Below are positions 55,207 to 63,911 of a stretch of DNA of 64,000 nucleotides, piece after piece. The stretch spans positions 216,946-280,945 of the forward strand of contig NZ_VUNL01000002.1 in NCBI RefSeq assembly GCF_009697385.1, given 5' to 3'. Origin of the DNA: Wylensekiella montiformis. GTDB lineage: Bacteria; Bacillota; Negativicutes; Selenomonadales; Selenomonadaceae. A program made the translations under genes and the position numbers. Under the pieces are notes generated by a model, which was not told the DNA's origin, ran no database searches, and worked only from the letters and a program-made list of their open reading frames with translations. Within the stretch, counting starts at the first letter, position 1. Each line of letters starts with the position of its first letter.

Positions 55207-55986
55207 TCAGCGGCCTGCGGCTTCCTCATGGCTTTGGCCTGACCCGCCAAAAACCCCTTCCAGATAAGCTTCCAGATTGGTCCGGATCGGCATCAGATAC
55301 ACGCTGGCGTCCCTTTGTTCTGCCCATTCCATCACCTGATGCGAAAACGCTATGCTCCAGGAAAGATCCGGGCGGAACGACGACGGGAACACCACATTGT
55401 TCTTGCGCTCCCAATAGCTCTGCGAAGCCGTATTCATGACCGGAGAAACGCCCCAGTACACATCCATGCCCGCCATCATGTCCGCGTAAATTTCCAGGAA
55501 ACGCATATCGTAAAACGGCTGGGTAAAGAAACCGGCTGCCCCGGCCTGTACCTTGCGGTGGATCCGGTAAAGCTCGTCCCGCATGGAGCTGCGATACTGA
55601 TCGATACCGGCATAAACCGTTACCTCCGGCATCTCCTCCCGGAACTTACGAATAACATCCGTGCTTTCCGTCGGATAAACCGCATGATTCATTCGCTGCG
55701 GCGGATCCCCTTCGATGACCAGCACTTCACGAATATCATGCATGCGCAGATATTCTTTCATCGGCAGTTCCTGCGAAAGATCAATATCCATGGCACGAAT
55801 ATGCGGCATGACCTGCGGGAAATAGTCTTCTGCCATCGCCGCTCCCTGCCAGCTGCGTATCTCAAACCGCAGCAGATCGGGGATATTGATGACGTCAATC
55901 CTATCCTGATGACGCTGCAAAAGCTTCAGTTCCCCGCGGAGCGATTCTTCATCGCGGGGAACAAGCTCAACCGATACACGTTTCAT
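55207..55986 (-). CDS. metF: methylenetetrahydrofolate reductase (divergent)
   Basis: A 259-residue FAD TIM-barrel protein, shorter than E. coli MetF (about 296). Shared points are SVELVPRDEESL at the start, PHIRAMD, the IEGDPP loop with Asp near residue 95, and KVQAGAAGFFTQPFYD. It reduces methylene- to methyl-tetrahydrofolate. The electron donor is probably supplied by the adjacent NfnAB-type proteins instead of free NADH, which is my inference. It has its own promoter at 56040-56068. Confidence 0.82.
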   Translation of the reverse strand: MKRVSVELVPRDEESLRGELKLLQRHQDRIDVINIPDLLRFEIRSWQGAAMAEDYFPQVMPHIRAMDIDLSQELPMKEYLRMHDIREVLVIEGDPPQRMNHAVYPTESTDVIRKFREEMPEVTVYAGIDQYRSSMRDELYRIHRKVQAGAAGFFTQPFYDMRFLEIYADMMAGMDVYWGVSPVMNTASQSYWERKNNVVFPSSFRPDLSWSIAFSHQVMEWAEQRDASVYLMPIRTNLEAYLEGVFGGSGQSHEEAAGR

Positions 55987-56039
55987 AGGCTGCCTCCATA
56001 CTTTTCAATACTTCGCTGTTTATCAACCACACCATTCAT

Positions 56040-56068
56040 ATTTTAAGGGGTCTGCAGAATTTTTGCAA
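56040..56068 (-). promoter_or_regulatory. promoter of metF-nfnA-nfnB
   Basis: TTGCAA (56068-56063), 17-base spacer, TAAAAT (56045-56040) on the minus strand, about 55 bases before metF. Confidence 0.65.
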
Positions 56069-56111
56069 GAGTCGCCCGCCGCGAAAGGATAGGTTTTATA
56101 AATGATAAAAT

Positions 56112-56142
56112 AAATGCGTGGAATGAATCCTTCCACGCATTT
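56112..56142 (-). terminator. terminator after fhs
   Basis: Perfect 12-bp stem AAATGCGTGGAA / TTCCACGCATTT with a seven-base loop, then ATTTTA. It ends the long tat-ubi-fol unit. Confidence 0.8.
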
Positions 56143-56167
56143 TACCAACCGCCAAAACAGAATTTTT

Positions 56168-57835
56168 TTAGAACAATCCGGTGATCCGGCCATCCTTATC
56201 GATATCCATATTTTCCGCCGCCGGATGCCGGGGCAGGCCGGGCATCGTTAAGATATTTCCCGTCAGCGCAACAATAAATCCGGCGCCGGCCGAAACGCGC
56301 AGCTCGCGCACCGTGATGCGGAACCCCGATGGGCGCCCGAGTTTCGCCGGATCATCCGACAGGGAGTACTGCGTCTTGGCCATACATACCGGCATCTTAT
56401 CCAGCCCAAGCGCCTCAATTTCCTGCAGCTGCTTTTGCGCGGCCCCTGTAAAGTCCACACCGTCTGCTCCGTAAATCTCGCGGGCCACTGCTTCAATCTT
56501 CTCAGGAATCGTCTGATCCGTTTCATACAGAAAATGAAACGAGTTCGGCTTGTCGAATGCTGCTTCCACCTTTTCCGCCAGCTTCAGGCCGCCCTCGCCG
56601 CCTTTAGCCCATACCTCGGACAAAGCGACCTCTGCGCCCATGGCCCGGCATTCCCGTTCCACGAAGTCCAGCTCTTCTTTCGTATCGGTCGGGAAGGCAT
56701 TGACCGCTACCACAGCCGGCAGGCCGAACTTCTGGATGTTTTCAATATGCTTCGTAAGGTTGGCCAGCCCTTTTTCCAGTGCGGACATATCCACCCGATC
56801 GAGCTCCGTCTTGTCCAGCCCCCCATGCATCTTGAGCGCACGAACGGTAGCGACAATGACCACGGCGTCCGGATGAATGCCGGCAAAGCGGCACTTGATG
56901 TTGAGGAACTTCTCCGCACCGAGATCCGCGCCGAATCCGGCCTCTGTAACCACGTAGTCCGCAAACTTCAGCGCAAACTTCGTAGCCATGATGCTGTTGC
57001 AGCCATGCGCAATATTGGCAAACGGACCGCCGTGAATGAAAGCCGGTGTCCCTTCCAGAGTCTGCACGAGATTCGGCTTGATCGCATCCTTGAAAAGCAG
57101 GGTCAGCGCACCAGTCACATGAAGCTCTTTGGCCCGAACGGCACGTCCTCCGCGCGTATAAGCCACGACAATCTCGCCCAGGCGCTTTTTCATATCCTCC
57201 AGATCGGATGCCAGACAGAGAATGGCCATCATTTCCGAAGCCACGGTGATGTCAAACCCCGTTTCACGCGGTACGCCATGAGCCTTCCCGCCCAGACCGA
57301 TCACAACGTGGCGCAATGCACGGTCATTGAGATCCAGAACGCGTTTCCATACAACGCGCCGCACATCGATGTCCAGCGCGTTGCCTTGCTGAATATGATT
57401 GTCAAGAACTGCGGCCAGCAGGTTATGCGCCGTCGTAATCGCATGAAAATCTCCGGTAAAGTGAAGGTTGATATCTTCCATCGGCACGACCTGCGCATAG
57501 CCTCCGCCTGCAGCGCCGCCCTTCAGGCCAAAGCATGGACCAAGCGACGGCTCACGCAAAGCCACAGCGACCTTTTTCCCCTGCCGGTGAAACGCATCGG
57601 CAAGCCCGACACTCGTCGTCGTCTTGCCCTCACCGGCCGGCGTCGGATTGATCGCCGTCACGAGAACCAGTCTGCCGTTCGGCCTGTCCTTTACCCGTTC
57701 CCAGGCCTCCAGCGAAATCTTCGCCTTGTACCGGCCATAAAGTTCCAGTTCGTCCTCCGAGATCTCCAGCTTCCCGGCAATGTCCCGGATGTCCTGCATT
57801 TCTGCTTCCTGCGCAATCTCCACATCAGTTTTCAT
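56168..57835 (-). CDS. fhs: formate--tetrahydrofolate ligase
   Basis: A 555-residue enzyme that joins formate to tetrahydrofolate with ATP. The P-loop is [19 protein letters not shown] near residue 65, [18 protein letters not shown] in the middle and [10 protein letters not shown] at the folate site. It is the first methyl-branch step of one-carbon metabolism. ATG after CAAAGAGGAGAAGAAAGCCC. It follows folD with 118 bases between them, in which a stem is visible. Length is typical. Confidence 0.97.
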   Translation of the reverse strand: MKTDVEIAQEAEMQDIRDIAGKLEISEDELELYGRYKAKISLEAWERVKDRPNGRLVLVTAINPTPAGEGKTTTSVGLADAFHRQGKKVAVALREPSLGPCFGLKGGAAGGGYAQVVPMEDINLHFTGDFHAITTAHNLLAAVLDNHIQQGNALDIDVRRVVWKRVLDLNDRALRHVVIGLGGKAHGVPRETGFDITVASEMMAILCLASDLEDMKKRLGEIVVAYTRGGRAVRAKELHVTGALTLLFKDAIKPNLVQTLEGTPAFIHGGPFANIAHGCNSIMATKFALKFADYVVTEAGFGADLGAEKFLNIKCRFAGIHPDAVVIVATVRALKMHGGLDKTELDRVDMSALEKGLANLTKHIENIQKFGLPAVVAVNAFPTDTKEELDFVERECRAMGAEVALSEVWAKGGEGGLKLAEKVEAAFDKPNSFHFLYETDQTIPEKIEAVAREIYGADGVDFTGAAQKQLQEIEALGLDKMPVCMAKTQYSLSDDPAKLGRPSGFRITVRELRVSAGAGFIVALTGNILTMPGLPRHPAAENMDIDKDGRITGLF

Positions 57836-57897
57836 TGGGCTTTCTTCTCCTCTTTGTTAAACGAATGGAATAGATCAGGTATATGATTTTTATTGCC

Positions 57898-57944
57898 ATC
57901 TGCGCCGAAACATTCCGCAGAATATCCCGTCCAGTTGCGCAGAT
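57898..57944 (-). promoter_or_regulatory. structured element between folD and fhs
   Basis: Perfect 8-bp stem ATCTGCGC / GCGCAGAT around a 31-base loop that holds a small inner stem (ATTC/GAAT). No T-run follows, so it is not a terminator. It does not match the known tetrahydrofolate riboswitch by eye. Confidence 0.4.
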
Positions 57945-57953
57945 ACCAACACG

Positions 57954-58820
57954 TTATGCTTTTTTTCTTTGCATTTCCGCCGCCTGAACGACATTCTGCA
58001 TCAGCATGGCAACGGTCAGCAGCCCTACCCCTCCGGGAACCGGCGTAATCGCTCCGGCTACCTCCCGGACGGACTCAAAGTCCACATCGCCGACCAGCTT
58101 TTTCGGAGCAATCCGGTTGATCCCGACATCGACGACAGCCGCCCCCGGCTTCACCATATCCGCGGTAACAAATCGCGGCCGTCCAACCGCCGCGACCAGA
58201 ATATCGGCTTCGCGCGCAATCGACGCAAGATTCCTGGTATGGGAATGACAAATCGTAACCGTTGCGTTCTTGGCCAAAAGGAGATGCAGCATCGGCTTGC
58301 CGACGATATTGCTGCGGCCGATCACAACGGCCCGCTGTCCGTCCAGCGGAACGCCTGCCAGCTCCAGCATCCGGATGCAGCCGGCAGGCGTACACGGAAC
58401 AAGCCCCGGCTCACCGGTCACCAAACGGCCCACATTGACGGGATGGAATCCGTCCACATCCTTGGCCGGATCGATGCGGTTAAGAATTTCCGCCTCATGC
58501 GCGGCGATCTGATCCGGCAGCGGAAGCTGCACGAGTATCCCGTGGATGCGCGGGTTGAGATTCAGTTCATCAATCCGGGCCAGAAGCTGCTCCTTCGTCG
58601 TCTCCTCCGGCATCGCAATGACTTCCGAGTAAATGCCCAGTTCCTCGCAGGCCTTGTGCTTATTGCGGACATAAACCTCTGAAGCCGGATTGCTGCCGAC
58701 AATGATCACGGCCAGCCCAGGCGTTATACCATACGTTTCCCGCAGGACGCCGGCCCGGCGGCCTGCATCGTCCCTGAACTGCCGGGCAAATACACTGCCC
58801 TCCAAAATCCGTGCTGACAT
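57954..58820 (-). CDS. folD: methylenetetrahydrofolate dehydrogenase / cyclohydrolase
   Basis: A 288-residue bifunctional enzyme that interconverts methylene-, methenyl- and formyl-tetrahydrofolate. Conserved parts are YVRNKHKACEELGI with the catalytic Lys, VQLPLPDQI, PCTPAG, VVIGRSNIVGKPM and the C-terminal TPVPGGVGLLTVAML. Start ATG after GATTTAGGGGGGACGAT. Works with fhs and metF in this window, giving a full formate-to-methyl route. Confidence 0.97.
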   Translation of the reverse strand: MSARILEGSVFARQFRDDAGRRAGVLRETYGITPGLAVIIVGSNPASEVYVRNKHKACEELGIYSEVIAMPEETTKEQLLARIDELNLNPRIHGILVQLPLPDQIAAHEAEILNRIDPAKDVDGFHPVNVGRLVTGEPGLVPCTPAGCIRMLELAGVPLDGQRAVVIGRSNIVGKPMLHLLLAKNATVTICHSHTRNLASIAREADILVAAVGRPRFVTADMVKPGAAVVDVGINRIAPKKLVGDVDFESVREVAGAITPVPGGVGLLTVAMLMQNVVQAAEMQRKKA

Positions 58821-58838
58821 ATCGTCCCCCCTAAATCA

Positions 58839-59687
58839 TCAAAACAAGAAACTAATCCAAGTACAGGCAAAAATCGCTACCGATACGATGCCGTTGCGCA
58901 TGAAATAACGCTGCGTTACCTGACTGAAATCCGTCGGACTCACGATCCGGTGCTGATAAATCAACGTTCCGGCAGCAATGAGCACACCGACATAATAAGG
59001 CCAATGAAGCCGCAGCATAATGCCGACCATCAGGAAACAGACCACACAGATGAGATGCAGCGCGGAGGCTATGCGGAAGGCGCCTGCCGCGCCATAACTC
59101 ACAGCCAGCGAATGAAGGCCCTGACTCCGGTCAAATGCTTCATCCTGAGCGCCGTACATGGCATCAAAAGCGCCGATCCAAAGCGCTACGGCTATGCAGA
59201 GCATCACCAGCGGGGCAGTGACCCGGCCAGAAACCGCCACCCAGCCGCCCGCCGGAGCCATGGCAATCGCAAGCCCCAGAAACAGATGGCACCAGCCGGT
59301 AAAACGCTTCGTATACGGATAGATGAGAAAAGGCGCCGCCGCGACCGGCAGCAGATACAGACAGACCGGCTGCAACTGCATCACCGACAAAACCATGAGA
59401 ATCAGACAGACCGCGATGAACGCTTTGGCCTCACGCGGTGAAATGTCGCCGCGCACCATGGCGCGATAACTCATGCGCGGCTGCTGCCGGTCAAACCGGA
59501 GATCCGCGAGATTGTCCAGCGCCAGCGCCGCCGCCCGGGCCGTCGTAATGGCCAGAGCAATCCAGAAAAGATCATGCCAGGACGGATGGCCTCCAGCAGC
59601 CAGAACAGCCGCCATAAAGGCAAAGGGCAGGTCAAAAATCGTATGATGCAGCGCGACATTATTGACATGCGCTTTAAGATGAATCAA
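58839..59687 (-). CDS. ubiA: UbiA-type prenyltransferase
   Basis: A 282-residue polytopic membrane protein with about nine TM helices. Asp-rich motif 1 is seen as LDNLADLRFDRQQPRMSYR, and motif 2 as DAMYGAQDEAFDRSQGLHSLAV. It transfers a polyprenyl chain to an aromatic ring, in this case probably a quinone precursor. TTG start at 59687 overlaps the ubiD stop (TTGA). UbiA and UbiD neighbours occur both in ubiquinone and futalosine-menaquinone routes; the latter fits an anaerobe better. Confidence 0.88.
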   Translation of the reverse strand: MIHLKAHVNNVALHHTIFDLPFAFMAAVLAAGGHPSWHDLFWIALAITTARAAALALDNLADLRFDRQQPRMSYRAMVRGDISPREAKAFIAVCLILMVLSVMQLQPVCLYLLPVAAAPFLIYPYTKRFTGWCHLFLGLAIAMAPAGGWVAVSGRVTAPLVMLCIAVALWIGAFDAMYGAQDEAFDRSQGLHSLAVSYGAAGAFRIASALHLICVVCFLMVGIMLRLHWPYYVGVLIAAGTLIYQHRIVSPTDFSQVTQRYFMRNGIVSVAIFACTWISFLF

Positions 59688-61144
59688 TCCAGACCGAGCT
59701 CCTTCCATTTTGCATCCACTTTCCGGCGAATGGCCTCCGACATCTCGATCTCATCCGGCCATTCCCGGGTATGTCCTTCCTCCGGCCATGTCTTTGTCGC
59801 ATCAATGCCGAGCTTGGAGCCCCATTTCGCCATCGGTGAGGAATGATCCAGCACATCCAGAGGCCCTTCGACGATTTCGAAATCGTGCTTGGCATCGATG
59901 TTGTTGTAAACGCGCCACCAGACTTCTTTCATATCCTGTACGTTGACGTGGGCATCCACGACGATGATCATTTTGACATTCATCATCTGACCCATCCCCC
60001 AAAGCGCATGCATGACCTTGCGGGCCTGCATCGGATACGACTTTTTGATGGAGACGATGCAGCAGTCATGGAACACGCCTTCCAGCGGCATATTGATATC
60101 CACGATTTCCGGCTGCATCTGCTGTAAAAGCGGTAAAAAAATGCGCTCTGTCGCCTTGGCCAGATAGCAGTCCTCCATGGGCGGCTTGCCGACCACCGTC
60201 GCCGCATAAATGGCATCTCTGCGGTGCGTTATCGCCGTGATATGAAATACGGGATAGTCATCCGCCAGAGAATAATAGCCCGTATGATCGCCAAACGGCC
60301 CTTCACGGCGCACTTCGTCCGTCAGGACATACCCCTCAAGAACGATCTCTGCCGAAGCCGGAACCTCAATATCCACGGTCTTGCATTTGACCATTTCCAC
60401 TGATTTATGGCGCAAAAAACCAGCAAAGACCATTTCATCGATGTCGCGGGGAAGCGGAGCTGTCGCCGCGTAAGTGAGCACCGGATCCGTACCGATGGCC
60501 ACCGCAGCCTCCAGCCGCTCGCCGCCCTGCGCCTTGGTGTCGCGTAAGTTCTCTGCGCCGTTTTTGTGGATATGCCAGTGCATGCCGGTCGTACAGCGGT
60601 CATATTTCTGAAGGCGGTACATACCTACATTGCGCTTGCCCGTTTTTGGATTTTTAGTGAATACCAACGGCAGGGTGATGAATGGGCCTCCGTCCTGCGG
60701 CCAGCACTTCAGAATCGGAATCTCGTCGAGATTCGGATGTTCCGTCTCTACGACTTCCTGACAAGGCGCATGTTTAACATATTTCGGAAAATTAACTGCC
60801 CGCTTAATCATGGGGATCAGCGAAACGACATTCATCTTGTTCTGCAGAGAAAGATACGGAAGCTTCATCATCTCACGAAGCTCGTCGCCGATATCATCGA
60901 GTTTCTCCACGCCAAGAGCCAGCGCCATGCGTTCGTAGCTGCCAAAGGCATTGATCAGAACCGGCATGTCGGAGCCCTTGACCCGTTCAAAAAGCAGCGC
61001 GACATTCTTGCTGCCTTCCTGCTTCGATACGCGGTCTGTGATCTCCGTAATCTCCAAATCCGGATCCACTTCGGTCTGGATCCGTTTCAGCAGCCCCCGG
61101 CTTTCCAATGCCGTAATAAATTCGCGTAAATCCTTAAATGCCAA
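59684..61144 (-). CDS. ubiD: UbiD family decarboxylase
   Basis: A 486-residue prenylated-FMN decarboxylase. The opening AFKDLREFITALESRG, the Mn/K-site part NVGMYRLQKYDRCTTGMHWHIH, EGPFGDHTGYYS (catalytic Glu/Asp region) and DVLDHSSPMAKWGSKLGIDAT are visible. It decarboxylates an aromatic acid. The needed UbiX partner is not in the window. TTG start at 61144 after AAAGGGGG; the longer frame has no ribosome site. Confidence 0.92.
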   Translation of the reverse strand: MAFKDLREFITALESRGLLKRIQTEVDPDLEITEITDRVSKQEGSKNVALLFERVKGSDMPVLINAFGSYERMALALGVEKLDDIGDELREMMKLPYLSLQNKMNVVSLIPMIKRAVNFPKYVKHAPCQEVVETEHPNLDEIPILKCWPQDGGPFITLPLVFTKNPKTGKRNVGMYRLQKYDRCTTGMHWHIHKNGAENLRDTKAQGGERLEAAVAIGTDPVLTYAATAPLPRDIDEMVFAGFLRHKSVEMVKCKTVDIEVPASAEIVLEGYVLTDEVRREGPFGDHTGYYSLADDYPVFHITAITHRRDAIYAATVVGKPPMEDCYLAKATERIFLPLLQQMQPEIVDINMPLEGVFHDCCIVSIKKSYPMQARKVMHALWGMGQMMNVKMIIVVDAHVNVQDMKEVWWRVYNNIDAKHDFEIVEGPLDVLDHSSPMAKWGSKLGIDATKTWPEEGHTREWPDEIEMSEAIRRKVDAKWKELGLD

Positions 61145-61157
61145 AAAAGAACCCCCT

Positions 61158-61937
61158 TTACCTGCGAAGAATATACCGTACAATCAGGTATCCTACCTCA
61201 TACAGGACAATGATCGGCAGCGCAATCATCGACTGAGTGAATACATCCGGAGTCGGTGTGATAATCGCCCCGGCTACAAAAGAAAGGAAAATGATGATTC
61301 GCTGATATTTTTTTAGGAACGCCGAGGTAATGAACCCCATCTTTCCCAGAATCGTGATGACCAGCGGCAGCTCAAAAATAAAGCCGAACGGGATCACGAA
61401 CATGATAACAAAATCAAAATATTTATTGACGGAAAACAGCGCTTCCAGTTCACTGTTGCCAAATCCCAAAAAAAAGCGGATGCCGGCCGGCAAGACCAGA
61501 AAGAAGGAAAAGGCCAGCCCGGAGAAAAACAGAATGACCGAAGCCGGCACAACGATTCCCAGTACGGCTCGTTCCTTATGCGTAAGTGCAGGCAGGAAAA
61601 AGCGCCAGACATGCCAAAACACCACGGGAAGGGCGATCAGAAACCCCGTCGTGCAGGCAACCTTCAAATAAGTAAAGAAAGCCTCCGACGGCTGCATATA
61701 ATAGAGCTTTCCTGCCGGCAGGGTGAGATAATGCATGATCTTGTCGATATAAAAGTACGCTGCGCAGCTGCCCAGCGCTACAGCCACAAGGCACTTGATC
61801 AGGCGGCTGCGCAGTTCAGTCAGATGAGCAATCAGCGACATGGTTCCATCATCGTGAACCTCTTCCACGGAACCCGGCTCAATGATGCCCCGCTGCTTCG
61901 GCGCTTCAATTTCTTCGTATTGTTTCTCTTCTGCCAT
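61158..61937 (-). CDS. tatC: Sec-independent protein translocase TatC
   Basis: A 259-residue membrane protein with six TM helices, the receptor for twin-arginine signal peptides. The N-terminal acidic stretch is followed by MSLIAHLTELRSRLIKCL, then the conserved FTYLKV and the IFELPLVITILGKMGF helix and the end ITPTPDVFTQSMIALPIIVLYEVG. Start ATG at 61937. Forms a unit with the tatA genes just upstream. Confidence 0.95.
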   Translation of the reverse strand: MAEEKQYEEIEAPKQRGIIEPGSVEEVHDDGTMSLIAHLTELRSRLIKCLVAVALGSCAAYFYIDKIMHYLTLPAGKLYYMQPSEAFFTYLKVACTTGFLIALPVVFWHVWRFFLPALTHKERAVLGIVVPASVILFFSGLAFSFFLVLPAGIRFFLGFGNSELEALFSVNKYFDFVIMFVIPFGFIFELPLVITILGKMGFITSAFLKKYQRIIIFLSFVAGAIITPTPDVFTQSMIALPIIVLYEVGYLIVRYILRR

Positions 61938-61952
61938 GAATCCCCACCCGGC

Positions 61953-62168
61953 TCACTGCTTTGTTGCGTCGTTCTTCGGCGGCAGTTCCTTCGGCTGCTC
62001 TGTAACGTTCGTCATCTGCTTGGACTGTTCCGTATCGTCCTCCGTAGCATTCGTCTTAAATTCGCGGATTCCTTTGCCAAGCGCTTTTCCGATCTCCGGA
62101 AGCTTGCTCGGACCAAATACCACCAAGGCAATCAGCAGGACAATGCCCAGACTCTGAACACTAATCAT
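61953..62168 (-). CDS. tatA: Tat pore protein TatA
   Basis: A 71-residue protein with one N-terminal TM helix (VQSLGIVLLIALVVFGPSKLPEIG), the FGPSKLPEI hinge and an amphipathic helix [12 protein letters not shown]. The tail is short and polar. Start ATG after ATATGGGGGAGGAATCCAATT. Works with TatC. Confidence 0.93.
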   Translation of the reverse strand: MISVQSLGIVLLIALVVFGPSKLPEIGKALGKGIREFKTNATEDDTEQSKQMTNVTEQPKELPPKNDATKQ

Positions 62169-62288
62169 AATTGGATTCCTCCCCCATATTTATCAATATC
62201 CTTATTCTTATCCATTATACCGAAAACCGGTTAAAATCTCAACGAAACTTGCCGCTTCCGGTATACGAAATCCTTATGGACGGCATAA

Positions 62289-62316
62289 AGAAAGCCATCC
62301 CCGAACGGGACGGCTT
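62289..62316 (-). terminator. hairpin after the second tatA gene
   Basis: Minus-strand stem AAGCC-GTCCC / GGGGA-TGGCTT, four-base loop, then TCTTTATG. It is weak; part of the transcription must pass it if tatA and tatC depend on the upstream promoter. Confidence 0.45.
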
Positions 62317-62320
62317 CCTC

Positions 62321-62716
62321 TCAGCTTTTTTTCTCCTCTGCGCCGGGCACGCCATGCGCCTGCTCCGCGGCGATCTGCTGTCGCACGGAATCCTGCGTCG
62401 GCGCCTGATACGCCGCAGCCGGAGCGGCAGACGGCGCTGCCGGCGCAGCTGCCGCTTCTCCCTTTGGCGGCTGGCTGGCTGCTGCATGTTCCTGCACCGG
62501 AGCAGCGGCAGGCTTCGCAGCCGGCGCCTGCTGCTGCGGACGCACGGGTCTCTGCTCCGGCGCGTTGATCGCCTGTGACAGCGCATTCGTCGCCTTCCGG
62601 AATTCCCGAATGCCCTTCCCCAGCGATCGGGCGACCTCCGGCAGCTTGCCCGGTCCGAATACCACCAGTCCGACGACCAGAATCAGAATGAGCTCCGGTA
62701 CACCAATTCCAAACAT
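62321..62716 (-). CDS. second TatA/TatB-type protein with long Ala/Pro tail
   Basis: A 131-residue protein. One N-terminal TM helix ([21 protein letters not shown]), the [10 protein letters not shown] hinge and amphipathic helix [16 protein letters not shown], then about 75 residues rich in Ala, Pro, Gln and Glu. This long tail makes it look like TatB, but the FGP hinge is TatA-like. ATG at 62716 after GGAGGGAGATTTT. Two TatA-type genes may set up different pore compositions. Confidence 0.88.
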   Translation of the reverse strand: MFGIGVPELILILVVGLVVFGPGKLPEVARSLGKGIREFRKATNALSQAINAPEQRPVRPQQQAPAAKPAAAPVQEHAAASQPPKGEAAAAPAAPSAAPAAAYQAPTQDSVRQQIAAEQAHGVPGAEEKKS

Positions 62717-62802
62717 AAAATCTCCCTCCAGCTTTCCGCTCCGGCTATAAATCCCTTTGATTTTATCATAAAAAAAATCATATGCTTTGATATGTCCATT
62801 CA

Positions 62803-63780
62803 TCAGAAATCCCGTTCACCGATAAAATCCGCCAACATCCGGAACGCCTCGTCAATCTCCGGCGAAAGGCATCCGGGAAGGACCTGACGGGCGCGGTCCA
62901 GATACTCGTCCGCTTTTGCCCGGGCGATATCCGGACCGTCTGTCGCTCGGACGATATCCAGCGCCCGCTGAACCATCGAATCGGTCATCTCCGGATTCGT
63001 TACAATGCGTTCCAGTTCTTCCGCGTCCGGACTGACCGTCAGTGCATGAATGACCGGCAGCGTCACAATGCCCTGACGAATATCGTTGCCGGCCGGCTTG
63101 CCGATCTGCTCCGAGGACTGCCAGATATCCAGCAGATCATCCGTAATCTGAAACGCCATGCCGATGCAATGACCGTACTCTGCCATCTTTTGCTGATCCG
63201 CCCGATCCATCCCGCCGATATCCGCGCCAAGTTCGCAGCAGATCTCAAGAAAATCTGCCGTCTTTTTGCGGATGCGGTCATAATAATTATTCAAGTCCCG
63301 GACGGCCTGATACACCGTATGATCCTGAATGATTTCGCCCACGCTCAGATTACCGACCAGCTCCGCCAGCCGCTTCGACACATGGGCGCCGTAATCACCG
63401 TCAGCAATGAGCGCAAACGCGCGCGCAAAAATATAATCGCCGCTTAAAATCGCGATCTGATTGTCCCATCTGGCATTGGCCGTAGCGGAACCACGCCGCG
63501 TATCCGCCTGATCGATGACATCGTCATGAACCAGCGATGCGGTATGGATCAATTCCAATGCCTCGGCCAGCGGAAGCGCCCTCTGCAGGTCAAACCGCGG
63601 GCCGCCGCGGGCCGCCAGCAGACAAAGTGCAGGGCGGATCCTTTTTCCGCCGGCCTTCACCAAATGCGTACCGACTTCCGCAATCAGCTCTACCGGAGAC
63701 GATACGGCATCCAGAAGTCCTGCATCAAGCTGTTTCAAATCCTCTTGTATCACATCAAACATAGGGTTGGACACATTCAT
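62803..63780 (-). CDS. polyprenyl diphosphate synthase
   Basis: A 325-residue trans-prenyl chain elongase. [14 protein letters not shown], the first Asp motif DDVID in [16 protein letters not shown], and the second Asp motif DDLLD in [13 protein letters not shown] are seen. It makes the long isoprenoid tail, probably for the quinone prenylated by UbiA. The start is uncertain: ATG at 63780 is used, while GTG at 63774 and 63783 are possible. First gene of the tat-ubi unit. Confidence 0.9.
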   Translation of the reverse strand: MNVSNPMFDVIQEDLKQLDAGLLDAVSSPVELIAEVGTHLVKAGGKRIRPALCLLAARGGPRFDLQRALPLAEALELIHTASLVHDDVIDQADTRRGSATANARWDNQIAILSGDYIFARAFALIADGDYGAHVSKRLAELVGNLSVGEIIQDHTVYQAVRDLNNYYDRIRKKTADFLEICCELGADIGGMDRADQQKMAEYGHCIGMAFQITDDLLDIWQSSEQIGKPAGNDIRQGIVTLPVIHALTVSPDAEELERIVTNPEMTDSMVQRALDIVRATDGPDIARAKADEYLDRARQVLPGCLSPEIDEAFRMLADFIGERDF

Positions 63781-63820
63781 CACCTACAAAATCCACTCAT
63801 ACTGCATAGCATATTACATA

Positions 63821-63849
63821 ATTTTACTACATTTCCTCTGATTTGTCAT
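63821..63849 (-). promoter_or_regulatory. probable promoter of the polyprenyl synthase gene
   Basis: ATGACA (63849-63844), 17-base spacer, TAAAAT (63826-63821) on the minus strand, about 35 bases ahead of the coding start. Confidence 0.4.
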
Positions 63850-63911
63850 GAGTGGTTCTTTGCAAAATTTATCCCCGAATTGCAATAATAAGTTGAACAC
63901 CCGGCGAACCT

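Noticed and set aside
57836..57953. Tetrahydrofolate riboswitch before fhs
   Set aside because: The position fits, but the conserved core of the known THF riboswitch is not visible. It is reported only as an unassigned structure.
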